DNA of 64,000 nt from Pararobbsia alpina (GTDB lineage: Bacteria; Pseudomonadota; Gammaproteobacteria; Burkholderiales; Burkholderiaceae), in contig NZ_CADIKM010000003.1 of the NCBI RefSeq assembly GCF_902859895.1, positions 1 to 64,000 on the forward strand, in the 5' to 3' direction. Both the position numbers and the translations under genes were made by a program. Under the pieces are notes generated by a model that was not told where the DNA came from, did no database searches, and was given only the letters and a program-made list of their open reading frames with translations. Of the stretch, positions 1-6,433 are shown one piece after another (position 1 is the first letter of the stretch; each line of letters begins with the position of its first letter).

Positions 1-1
1 C

Positions 2-340
2 GAACGGCTCGAGCGCGCGTTGGCGCTGTTTCTGGTGGTGGCCTGGCGCGTGGCTCATTTGATGCGGCTGGGTCGAACCTGCCCCGATCTGCACGCACAT
101 CTGTTCTTCGATCCCGATGAAATTCGCGCCGCCTACCTGCTCACGAAAACCCGTCCTCCGGCGCAACCCAAGCTCAACGACCTGTTGCGGTTGGTCGCGC
201 GCCTAGGCGGATTCCTCGCTCGCAAGGGCGACGGCGAACCCGGCGCGGAAACCATCTGGAAGGGACTCACGAAAGTTCATGTCGCCGCAGAAACAATGCG
301 TTTGTTGCGCGAGGACGGTGGTAACGACGCTTGTGTATAA
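2..340 (+). pseudogene. IS4-family (Tn5-like) transposase, C-terminal part
   Basis: The frame is open from the window edge to a TAA at 338-340, so only the last ~112 residues are present and the 5' part lies outside or is lost. The translated end (ALFLVVAWRVAHLMRLGR, then LNDLLRLVARLGGFLARKGDGEPG) matches my knowledge of the C-terminal domain of IS4/IS50-type transposases, where a 'GGFLxRKGDGEPG' segment is typical. The last residues (AAETMRLLREDGGNDACV) closely resemble the end of a second, deleted copy at 3361-3516. I cannot tell whether the upstream part is intact, so calling it a pseudogene is provisional. Confidence 0.7.
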
Positions 341-355
341 CGAGGTGGGTTAAGT

Positions 356-664
356 ATGGGAAATAAGATGAACATCGATGAGTTACTTTCGCAGGCGAAG
401 CTGGCATCGGAGGACCATGTGAAGTTCGCACGATTCGTTGCAGTGACGGAGGCTTTGTGCGATGAACAATCCCCGCTTGTGTCCGCAGAGCGTCTGTCAG
501 TCATTAGAGACACATGGTTTGAATTGGAATTGATCAACGCCTTGGCGTTGGACGAATGGGAATCGCACGGTAAGCCAGCGGATTGGACTGAAGTATGGAA
601 TTCGCGCTTTAGGTCAGATGCTCAGGAGTTGGTAGGCAAGCTATATAACCTGCTTTCTCTATAG
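356..664 (+). CDS. small hypothetical protein, candidate orphan immunity protein
   Basis: 102-residue acidic soluble protein with no signal peptide or membrane segment. An in-frame ATG at 368 (MNIDELLSQ) is an alternative start. I do not recognise the family. It begins 16 bp after the IS4 transposase remnant and is followed directly by the end of another reading frame (721-882) that runs into the start of a small membrane protein. Small size, acidity and its place in a row of similar cassettes suggest, by inference only, an immunity protein for a lost toxin. Base composition is lower in GC than the core genes of the window. Confidence 0.45.
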   Translation: MGNKMNIDELLSQAKLASEDHVKFARFVAVTEALCDEQSPLVSAERLSVIRDTWFELELINALALDEWESHGKPADWTEVWNSRFRSDAQELVGKLYNLLSL

Positions 665-720
665 TCTCTAAAAGAGTTGCCCATCGACGTGGCGGGGATC
701 GTCTCGCAAACGCGACGACG

Positions 721-882
721 ACCGCGGGCGGCGCACTGTCAGCCGGCCAATCTGGATTGAATTTATACGGCCCCAATAATTTGGCGGCGATTAGATCCTC
801 CATTAGTAGCGGCGCGGGGGGGGGTGAAATGGCCACATCCGCGCTAAATGGGGCGAAAATTAATTTCGAACAGAAAAAATGA
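721..882 (+). pseudogene. toxin C-terminal tail remnant T1
   Basis: This is not a complete gene. One frame stays open through here and ends at TGA 880-882, overlapping the ATG at 879 of the next gene (ATGA). Its last residues (SGLNLYGPNNLAAIRSSIS, then an Ala/Gly-rich end finishing NFEQKK) align with a second tail at 1472-1612 (SGLNLYDSNNWAVIGSSIA ... EPKND). Both are followed by members of the same small membrane-protein family. I read them as the extreme C-termini of related polymorphic toxins left behind with their immunity genes. The toxin family is not identified. Confidence 0.4.
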
Positions 883-1085
883 TTCGATTTCTATTGTTCC
901 TTGTGTGGGCGCTTGCGATATCGATTCCAGGTGTCGCCCTTATTAAAATAACCACCGTGTGCATAGTAGAATTTTACTGTCACGTAGATTATAGCTGGAG
1001 CTATCAAGATGTTCGCTTCATTCTGATTCGGGGTTCCATTATGGCGTTGGCATTCTGTGTGTACGGGATGATGCGCTACAGATGA
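879..1085 (+). CDS. 68-residue membrane protein, candidate immunity protein
   Basis: It has two hydrophobic segments (about residues 3-25 and 48-65) separated by a short polar stretch containing WSYQDVRFIL, and ends in MMRYR. The start ATG overlaps the TGA of the preceding tail by the ATGA arrangement, which favours translational coupling. A paralogue lies at 1605-1852 but is frameshifted, and the end of a third copy is visible near 1873-1920. Membrane immunity proteins of this size are known for pore-forming or inner-membrane-targeted CDI toxins; assigning that role here is inference. Confidence 0.5.
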   Translation: MIRFLLFLVWALAISIPGVALIKITTVCIVEFYCHVDYSWSYQDVRFILIRGSIMALAFCVYGMMRYR

Positions 1086-1188
1086 ACCTTCAACCAGGGA
1101 CAGTTCCGCACTGCCAATCAGCCGGACTGCGGCGGCTACCCGCGGAAGCGTAATTTTTGATGCTTTCTCGAAGATTGCCAAAGAATGA
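1081..1188 (+). pseudogene. toxin C-terminal tail remnant, before the 82-residue membrane gene
   Basis: A 35-codon open stretch ends at TGA 1186-1188, overlapping the ATG at 1185 of the following gene (ATGA). The first part (DSSALPIS) resembles the start of tail T3 at about 1939 (KSSALSTD), and the DNA is similar in both places, so the junction sequence is repeated. The rest ends in FSKIAKE. It is probably the last part of a toxin-domain gene whose body is missing. Confidence 0.3.
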
Positions 1189-1433
1189 TTCGACTAAAGC
1201 GCGATGTAATTACGATTGGATCCTTATTTCTGTTCTTTCTGGGGCTAGTGCTTGCAGCAGGGATCTTCTTCGAACTTCTGTTTTGGCCTTTGCTTGCATG
1301 GCAATTAGGTTCTACCGACTACGAACTTCCAACAATTGATCGCTTGCGCAAGTGGGGAAAGTTTATTTTGATTATTTCACCCGTTTGCTTGGTGATTATG
1401 TTGCTTTATGAGAAGAAGGCGTTTGGCCGTTAA
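1185..1433 (+). CDS. 82-residue membrane protein, candidate immunity protein
   Basis: It has two clear transmembrane segments (about residues 9-36 and 58-75) separated by a polar loop with YELPTIDRLRKW, a short basic N-terminus (MIRLKRD) and a charged C-terminus (EKKAFGR). I do not recognise a named family. The start codon overlaps the stop of a preceding truncated frame, the same arrangement as the other small genes in this patch. A membrane immunity protein is a plausible reading, but no toxin domain remains to support it. Confidence 0.5.
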   Translation: MIRLKRDVITIGSLFLFFLGLVLAAGIFFELLFWPLLAWQLGSTDYELPTIDRLRKWGKFILIISPVCLVIMLLYEKKAFGR

Positions 1434-1471
1434 ATTCGTTAATGTTTTGTCTGCCAGGTGTTGCTACGTGA

Positions 1472-1612
1472 ACTGGATTATCAGGTTTGAACTTATATGA
1501 TTCTAACAATTGGGCAGTAATTGGATCCTCCATTGCCGATGATATGGGGGATGAAATAGCAACATTCGTAGTAAATGAAGCGAAAGATGCTATGGAACCC
1601 AAAAATGACTAG
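1472..1612 (+). pseudogene. toxin C-terminal tail remnant T2
   Basis: A 46-codon stretch begins just after an in-frame TGA (1469-1471) and ends at TAG 1610-1612, past the ATG at 1605 of the following membrane-protein remnant, so the two overlap by 8 bp. Residues SGLNLYDSNNWAVIGSSIA match tail T1 at 751 onward. Without a start codon or body it cannot encode a functional toxin. Confidence 0.4.
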
Positions 1613-1852
1613 GCTCTTATTATTTTTTGCGTGGACATTTGCAATATCGATTTCTGCTGTTGCCTTCATCAAAATTACCGTCACATTTATAGTAGAATTT
1701 TTTATGACATGGCTCATAAGTGGAGCTATGAAGATGTTCGCTTCATTCTGAGTCGAGGATCCTTTATGGCGTTGGTGTTCTGCGTGCTCGGCGTGATACG
1801 CTACATTCAGTTAAATAAACGATACATCAAAGAGGATGGCAATGACGATTGA
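1605..1852 (+). pseudogene. frameshifted paralogue of the 68-residue membrane protein
   Basis: From ATG 1605 the translation (MTRLLLFFAWTFAISIS...) follows the intact copy at 879-1085 as far as IVEFF and then runs into a TGA at about 1749. One frame over, homology resumes (HKWSYEDVRFILSRG, then ALVFCVLGVIRY) and continues to a stop at 1852. Comparing the two copies from GTAGAATTTT to GATGTTCGC, the intact gene has 51 bases and this one 50, so a single-base deletion explains the break. The C-terminus has 14 extra polar residues compared with the intact copy. Confidence 0.6.
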
Positions 1853-1872
1853 ATATTTCTGAGATAAGGCTC

Positions 1873-1920
1873 CTCGGTGGCGTTGGTGTTCTGTCTGCTC
1901 GGACTGGTGCGCTACAGATG
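1873..1920 (+). pseudogene. third copy of the membrane-protein family, C-terminal end only
   Basis: A short stretch translating as SVALVFCLLGLVRYR followed by TGA matches the C-terminal ends of the copies at 879-1085 (MALAFCVYGMMRYR) and 1605-1852 (MALVFCVLGVIRY). The DNA just after the stop is also similar to that after the first copy. This marks the region as built by repeated duplication or recombination of short cassettes. Confidence 0.45.
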
Positions 1921-2073
1921 AAGCTTCACTCCGGAAAAAGTTCCGCGCTATCAACCGATTTGCGGCAAGCATATGTGGCGCCCGGTGGCGGGCAGCAGGT
2001 ACTGGTTCCAAACCGCAGCCAATGGACCGATCCAAACGCGAACAAGATTGGTGAAATCAAGGGACTTCGCTAA
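1918..2073 (+). pseudogene. toxin C-terminal tail remnant T3
   Basis: This 51-codon stretch ends LVPNRSQWTDP ... EIKGLR with TAA at 2071-2073, whose last base is the first base of the next gene's ATG (TAATG). The VPNRxQWTxP motif recurs in a second tail near 2574-2610. It lacks a plausible toxin-length body. The overlap with the downstream gene suggests it was the end of a toxin co-translated with its immunity gene. Confidence 0.4.
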
Positions 2074-2357
2074 TGGATGCAATCAAACTGAGGCACTACG
2101 CGGAACTACTAGAAACCGAGATTCAGGCGAATCGTGGCAAGAGCAAAGATGTGGACTGGCTGGCGCAATATCGAACATTGCTTGAAGCACTGGAAGATGC
2201 TCGCACGGGGCGTATCGACCAACCTCGAGAATTAGGATTGAATCGATGGTTATTTGAATCCAATATTCAGGAATTCGATATGTTAACGGAGAGGCTGGCG
2301 CAGTTTGAGATCCTCCTTCGAGGCTCGGAGCTGCCAAGCGAAGGCGGGGCCGGATAG
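2073..2357 (+). CDS. 94-residue soluble protein, candidate immunity protein
   Basis: It has a helix-rich predicted sequence (KLRHYAELLETEIQ, then DWLAQYRTLLEALEDARTG), no signal peptide and no membrane segment. The start overlaps the stop of tail T3 by one base. I do not recognise the family. Size, charge and the toxin-tail context suggest an orphan cytoplasmic immunity protein. Confidence 0.5.
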   Translation: MDAIKLRHYAELLETEIQANRGKSKDVDWLAQYRTLLEALEDARTGRIDQPRELGLNRWLFESNIQEFDMLTERLAQFEILLRGSELPSEGGAG

Positions 2358-2361
2358 GCAG

Positions 2362-2484
2362 ATGAAAACTGAGTACGTTTGCTATTTTCTACGACGCAAC
2401 AACGATCAACTGGACCGATACGATGAACCGCCGCCAATGGACGGCGCGAGAGCCTTCGTTGTTCGAATGCGATCTCACCACTGA
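2362..2484 (+). pseudogene. truncated small gene, unknown
   Basis: A 40-codon frame begins with MKTEYVCYFLRRNN five bases after the previous gene and stops at TGA 2482-2484. It looks like the N-terminal piece of another cassette gene cut off by recombination, because the following DNA belongs to a different tail (2553-2690). Function unknown. Confidence 0.3.
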
Positions 2485-2552
2485 ACGATATATTCGGCGT
2501 GACTCTAGTTGTCGAAGCGACAGTCTTGCGAGCGTGTTGCGGATCGGCCCGA

Positions 2553-2690
2553 GGGCGGGCAACCTGCAAGGCATAGTGCCGAATCGAGGACAATGGACCA
2601 CGCCGACAAAGGTAAAACATGGATCAGGTAAAGCAATTGCAAGAGAGCGCGCGGATACTACATGCTTTGCTAACCCGCCATGCAAAATCT
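2553..2690 (+). pseudogene. toxin C-terminal tail remnant T4
   Basis: A frame reading GNLQGIVPNRGQWTTPTK resembles tail T3 (QQVLVPNRSQWTDP). It does not stop at the start of the next gene but reads on through it to TAG near 2690, so the original stop has been lost or shifted. It precedes a small gene at 2619, repeating the tail-then-partner pattern. Confidence 0.35.
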
Positions 2691-2885
2691 AGTGAGAACG
2701 CCGAGATGGTTTTGGGCTTTATGACTGCGTTGTTTGTCGCCATTGAGTGCGGCGAAGTAGTACCACCGGTTCATGACAAATATCGATGGTACTTCGCGAA
2801 TACGGAGGGACCTCTGTTCAAGTATGACGACTTGGGCGAGGCCCATGCTCAGTATTCGCACGCCTTAGAGGGCTGGGTCACATGA
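2619..2885 (+). CDS. 88-residue soluble protein, candidate immunity protein
   Basis: Starts MDQVKQLQESARILHALL and ends HALEGWVT; no signal peptide or transmembrane helix. The family is not recognised. It lies directly after toxin-like tail T4. The following ~170 bases hold only short broken frames (one starts ATG at 2883 and stops within 20 codons). The immunity role is inferred from position and size only. Confidence 0.45.
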   Translation: MDQVKQLQESARILHALLTRHAKSSENAEMVLGFMTALFVAIECGEVVPPVHDKYRWYFANTEGPLFKYDDLGEAHAQYSHALEGWVT

Positions 2886-3140
2886 CAACCTCAGATTTTG
2901 CATTCCGACCGCTTCAACCACCAACCTCATCCGGATGAAGGACAACGCCAAGGCGTTTGCAGTGTTTTACGAGGATGCAATTGGCCGGTCCATCACTTCG
3001 AGGCCCAACAGATCTTTGCTGGCCAACGGCTAGAACCGTGTAGATCCGGCTGAAGTGAATCTATGGCACGTGAGGTCAATCCTCACGATCGTTCAATGCA
3101 TTTGGCCAATGAATTGGTGCTTCAGATATCATCGCCATTT

Positions 3141-3318
3141 TCAGTCCGGTCCGGCCGAGAGCCGCCTCAAGCCTTGCAGGTAGCGGCGTGCATTTGCCTC
3201 CGTACTACCGGACACAGATTCAAACTTAAGTTGATGAAGTCGCACGGCGCCGAAAAACTCACGTGGAGAGCGATATTTCAGTGCACTGTGCGGATGATGC
3301 TCGTTGTAGTTGACCTGA
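3141..3318 (-). pseudogene. IS3-family transposase OrfB, C-terminal fragment
   Basis: On the minus strand, about 3318 down to 3150, the translation contains NYNEHHPHSALKYRSPREF. This is the characteristic end of the integrase-core transposase (OrfB) of IS3/IS407-type elements, where 'YN..RPHS.L...TP.E' is conserved. Nothing recognisable of the DDE core precedes it, so only the tail survives. It lies antiparallel to the IS4 remnant beside it. Confidence 0.55.
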
Positions 3319-3360
3319 TGGCCAGCGTGCCCCAGGGCATGCCAGGGTTGGTGCGAGACG

Positions 3361-3516
3361 ATGGCGGCGTACCGCTTCTTCGACAACGACAAGGTCGAGT
3401 GGCGTACGAATCTGGAACCGCGTTGGCAGCAGACGCACGAGCACATGCAAGACCATGTCGCTGCAAAAACATTGCGCCCCTTACGCGACGACGATGGCGA
3501 CGACATTTCTGTATAA
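3361..3516 (+). pseudogene. IS4-family transposase, internally deleted remnant
   Basis: A 51-residue frame starts AAYRFFDNDKVEWRTNLEP, which resembles the N-terminal third of Tn5/IS4-like transposases. It is joined directly to VAAKTLRPLRDDDGDDISV, which resembles the extreme C-terminus of the copy ending at 340. A full transposase is about 450 residues or more, so the whole catalytic middle is missing. It is in the same orientation as the copy at 2-340. Confidence 0.55.
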
Positions 3517-3550
3517 CAAAACGCGTCTGAAGTGATCTCACACAAAAAGC

Positions 3551-3597
3551 AAAACGCCGCACCGCATCGTCGAAAACGGTTGCAGTGCGGCGTTTTT
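3551..3597 (-). terminator. Rho-independent terminator of the YceI operon
   Basis: The arms AAAACGCCGCAC (3551-3562) and GTGCGGCGTTTT (3585-3596) are complementary, with A-rich and T-rich flanks on either side. It lies about 50 bp downstream of the minus-strand yceI stop codon and may also work in the plus direction. Confidence 0.75.
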
Positions 3598-3646
3598 GCA
3601 TCATGTGGCGGCTCGCGAACGCGCCGCCGTCACGACCGGTTCAAAC

Positions 3647-4225
3647 TCAGTCGGCCTTGATACCTTCAACCTGGATCTGCAACTGGGTCGCCATCTTGAA
3701 GCCGTACTTGGCACCAAAGTCCATGCCGAAGTCGGCACGGTCGAATTGCGCGCTGGCTTCGGCACCGCAAACTTCACGCTTGAGCATCGGGTTCATGAAG
3801 CACTTGAACGAGTCGATCTTCAGGTTCAGCGGCTTGGTCACGCCGTGCAGCGTGAACGTGCCGACGACTTCAGCTGGCGTGTCGCCGTTGAAGCGGATCG
3901 ATGTGCCCTTGTACGTGGCGGTCGGGAATTTCGCAACGTCGAAGAATTCGTCGGTTTTCAAATGCTTGTCGAGCGGCGCATTGCCGGTGTCGACCGACGC
4001 CGTGTCGATCGTGACGTCAACCGTGCCGGTCTTTGCTGCAAGGTCGAGGGTCACGACGCCGCTGCTGTTCGTGAACTTGCCACGCCATATCGAGACGCCA
4101 CCGAAGTGGTCGGCTGCGAAGCTCGGATAGGTATGCTTCGGGTCGAGGTTGTAGGTCACCGGTGCGGCCATGGCCGAGCCGGCGAGCAGTGCCGCAACGC
4201 CCGCTGCGATCAGATGCTTGTTCAA
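3647..4225 (-). CDS. YceI family periplasmic protein (first copy)
   Basis: 192 residues with a Sec signal peptide ([20 protein letters not shown], cleavage near residue 20). The mature part begins [14 protein letters not shown] and contains the YceI lipocalin-like barrel pattern: [14 protein letters not shown], then [19 protein letters not shown] and [12 protein letters not shown]. YceI proteins bind isoprenoid lipids such as polyisoprenoids or ubiquinone in the periplasm. The presence of two tandem YceI genes and a cytochrome b561 on the same strand fits a role in periplasmic quinone or redox handling. It is the last gene of the operon, followed by a terminator. Confidence 0.9.
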   Translation of the reverse strand: MNKHLIAAGVAALLAGSAMAAPVTYNLDPKHTYPSFAADHFGGVSIWRGKFTNSSGVVTLDLAAKTGTVDVTIDTASVDTGNAPLDKHLKTDEFFDVAKFPTATYKGTSIRFNGDTPAEVVGTFTLHGVTKPLNLKIDSFKCFMNPMLKREVCGAEASAQFDRADFGMDFGAKYGFKMATQLQIQVEGIKAD

Positions 4226-4255
4226 TTCAGACTCCTTGGTGTTGTTGAGACGGCC

Positions 4256-4837
4256 TTACTGGCCGCCGGTCACGATATGGAACTTCAGTTGGATGTCATC
4301 GGCGACGAGCGAGGTGTCGCTCCACTCGCCCTGACCGATCCCGTATTGCAAACGCTTGATGGGCAGCACGCCGTCGAAGACCTGCGAAGCGCCATCCTTC
4401 TTGTACTGAACCGGTATCACCACGTTCGCGCTCTTGCCACGAATCGTCAGTGTGCCGGATGCCGTATAGCCGCCATTCGCGCCCGGCTTGATCGAGTTCG
4501 AAACAAAGGTCGCGCGCGGAAATTCCTTGGCGTCGAACCAGTCCTTGCCCGCGACCTGGTCGTTGTATTCGGGGCTGCCGAGATCGAAGCTCGCGACGTC
4601 GACATCGAGCTGGGCCTTCGCGGCAGGCAGGTTCGCGGGGTCGAACGCGATGGAGCCGGTCATCTTGCCGAACTTGCCGTCGACCGGGACGTTCATCTGC
4701 TTGAACGTGGCCGTCACGCTGCTTTTCGCGCTATCGATGCCTGCCTGCACGGCCTGCGCGCCCGTGGCGAACGCGGCGGAGCCGAGCACGAGACCCAGCG
4801 ACAGCGCGAGCGATCGAATCGGTTGCTTGGAGAACAT
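4256..4837 (-). CDS. YceI family periplasmic protein (second copy)
   Basis: 193 residues with a signal peptide ending near ATGAQA (about residue 29). The mature barrel carries VTATFKQMNVPVDGKFGKM, DWFDAKEFPRATFVSNSIK and TASGTLTIRGKSANVVIPV, which fit the YceI domain. It differs clearly from the downstream copy, so this is an old duplication rather than a recent tandem repeat. It starts 23 bp after the cytochrome b561 stop and ends 30 bp before the next yceI start, so all three are likely co-transcribed. The conserved partnership of YceI with b561 supports electron transfer to a lipid-bound substrate. Confidence 0.9.
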   Translation of the reverse strand: MFSKQPIRSLALSLGLVLGSAAFATGAQAVQAGIDSAKSSVTATFKQMNVPVDGKFGKMTGSIAFDPANLPAAKAQLDVDVASFDLGSPEYNDQVAGKDWFDAKEFPRATFVSNSIKPGANGGYTASGTLTIRGKSANVVIPVQYKKDGASQVFDGVLPIKRLQYGIGQGEWSDTSLVADDIQLKFHIVTGGQ

Positions 4838-4860
4838 GGTATGCCTCGAACGTTAAAGGG

Positions 4861-5420
4861 TCAGCGGCCGAAGGGCAGCATGCGTGCGAGCAGGCGCTGC
4901 CGGTCGACCCACTGGTGCTTGACCACCGCGAGCAGATGCCCCGCGACGGCCGCCAGTAGAGTGTAGTTCAGGTAGATGTGGACCGGCTTGAGCACGGCGG
5001 CGAGAGTACGGTTCGTGTCGATAAGCTTTGGCAGCGGAAGGACGCCCAGATAAACGACTTGGACGCCGGCTGCAGAACTGTACAGATAGCCTGTGACAGG
5101 AATGAGGATCATCAGGACAAAAGGGCGACATGGCCGAGATGCGCGGCGAGCTTTTCCCAGTCGTGCATCGCCTCGGGCAGCGCGGGTGGACGGTTGAATG
5201 CACGCCAGGCCAGCCGCGCAAGCGCGAGCACGAGGACGGTGACGCCGATCCACTTGTGCCAGGAAAAGTAGCGCAGCTTCGCAGGGGTGAAGCCGGGGAT
5301 ATCGGTCATGACCCAGCCGATCGCAAAGCCCCAGACGATCAGGGCGGCAATCAGCCAATGGAAGGCCATGGCGGTTCTCGTGTACTTCCGTGCCGATTGG
5401 GCGGCGAGGGGCTGCTGCAT
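4861..5420 (-). pseudogene. cytochrome b561, frameshifted
   Basis: Two overlapping minus-strand frames together give a complete four-helix cytochrome b561 of about 185 residues. The N-terminal part (MQQPLAAQSARKYTRTAMAFHW, then SWHKWIGV) ends in frame at HVALLS-stop. The C-terminal part (FVLMILIPVTGYLYSS, PVHIYLNY, VAGHLLAVVKHQWVDR) continues in the next frame. One extra T in the T4 run (plus-strand AAAA at 5119-5122) would restore HVALFVLMI. The expected haem-ligand histidines (FHW, WHK, VHIY, GHLLA) are all present, so the break is recent or a homopolymer sequencing error. It is the first gene of the operon. An in-frame ATG at 5468 is an alternative start. Confidence 0.8.
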
Positions 5421-5466
5421 CGTCAGGGTTTCCACCAGGTCAGAGCGTCGAACTTTACGCGCGCGC

Positions 5467-5517
5467 ATCGATAGAAACAATGGCTTAAAATCGATGCTTA
5501 CTATCTAATTTATCGAT
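5467..5517. promoter_or_regulatory. three phased ATCGAT sites in the divergent b561/LysR promoter
   Basis: ATCGAT occurs at 5467-5472, 5490-5495 and 5512-5517, spaced 23 and 22 bp, about two helical turns. The flanks are similar when oriented (ctATCGATgc, aaATCGATgc, ttATCGATga). This sits between the divergently transcribed cytochrome b561 operon and a LysR gene, where a LysR regulator normally binds. Assignment as its operator is inference. Confidence 0.45.
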
Positions 5518-6433
5518 GACCATGTCTGAGCGATCACCGACACTGGATCAATTGCGGGCCTTCGTCGCGGTCGCGGAGACCGGCAGCTTTTCGCGAGCCG
5601 CCGAAGTCCTCGACCGCGCCCAGTCGGTCGTCAGCTATACGATTGCGAACCTCGAGGCGCAGCTCGGCTGTTCACTGTTCGAGCGAGCGCGGCGGCGCCC
5701 GGTGCTCACCGAGGCGGGCCGCGCCATGCTGACCGACGCGCGGCGCGTCGACCTGATGATGCGCGAGATGACGGCGCGCGCGACAGGCTTGACCGGCGGC
5801 CTCGAGGGTGAGGTCTCGCTCGCGGTTGACGTCATGTATCCGTCTGCCAAGCTGGTGAGCGTGCTGCAGGCTTTCGCGGCGGAATTTCCGACCGTCGCGC
5901 TGAAGCTCCAGATGGAGGCGCTCGGCGGGGTATTGAAGCTCGTGCTCGACGACGAGAGCGGGTTGGGTATCGCAGGTCCGCAGGAGAGCTGGCCGGATTC
6001 GATCGAGGCGATCGCCGCCGGCGCGGTACGGCTCGAATCGGTCGCCGCACCGTGCCACCCGCTTGCCGGGTACGAAGGCAAGATTCCGGTCACGGCCCTG
6101 CGCGAGCACACGCAGCTCGTGCTGTCGGACCGCAGCCGGATGACCGAGGGGCACAACTTCGGCGTCTATGGCACACACACTTGGCGGCTCGGCGACCTCG
6201 ACGCGAAGCATCGTCTGCTGCTGGCGGGACTGGGCTGGGGCTCGATGCCCGAGCATATCGTCGCACCCGACATCGCGGCGGGCACGCTCGTGCGGCTGGA
6301 TCAGGCCGATCGGAGCCAGGCCTTCGAATACTCCTTTTCGCTGATCCACCGCGTCGATGCCCGTTCGGGTCCGGCGACCCGCTGGCTGGCCGAACGCTTC
6401 TCTTCTCTCCCGGCCCAGCCCGCTCCTCAATAA
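5516..6433 (+). CDS. LysR family transcriptional regulator
   Basis: 305 residues from ATG 5516; a second in-frame ATG at 5522 (MSERSPTLDQ) is equally plausible. The N-terminal winged helix-turn-helix covers about residues 10-68 (LRAFVAVAETGSFSRAAEVL, then VSYTIANLEAQLGCSLFER). An effector-binding domain follows from about residue 95. It is divergent from the cytochrome b561-YceI operon with about 100 bp between starts, so it probably controls that operon and itself. The effector is unknown; redox or quinone stress would fit the target genes. Confidence 0.88.
   Translation: MTMSERSPTLDQLRAFVAVAETGSFSRAAEVLDRAQSVVSYTIANLEAQLGCSLFERARRRPVLTEAGRAMLTDARRVDLMMREMTARATGLTGGLEGEVSLAVDVMYPSAKLVSVLQAFAAEFPTVALKLQMEALGGVLKLVLDDESGLGIAGPQESWPDSIEAIAAGAVRLESVAAPCHPLAGYEGKIPVTALREHTQLVLSDRSRMTEGHNFGVYGTHTWRLGDLDAKHRLLLAGLGWGSMPEHIVAPDIAAGTLVRLDQADRSQAFEYSFSLIHRVDARSGPATRWLAERFSSLPAQPAPQ

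Noticed and set aside
3596-4966. Long plus-strand open frame of 456 codons across the two yceI genes
   Set aside because: It lies antisense to two clear signal-peptide-bearing YceI genes and its translation is Arg-rich with no domain; it is an effect of high GC.
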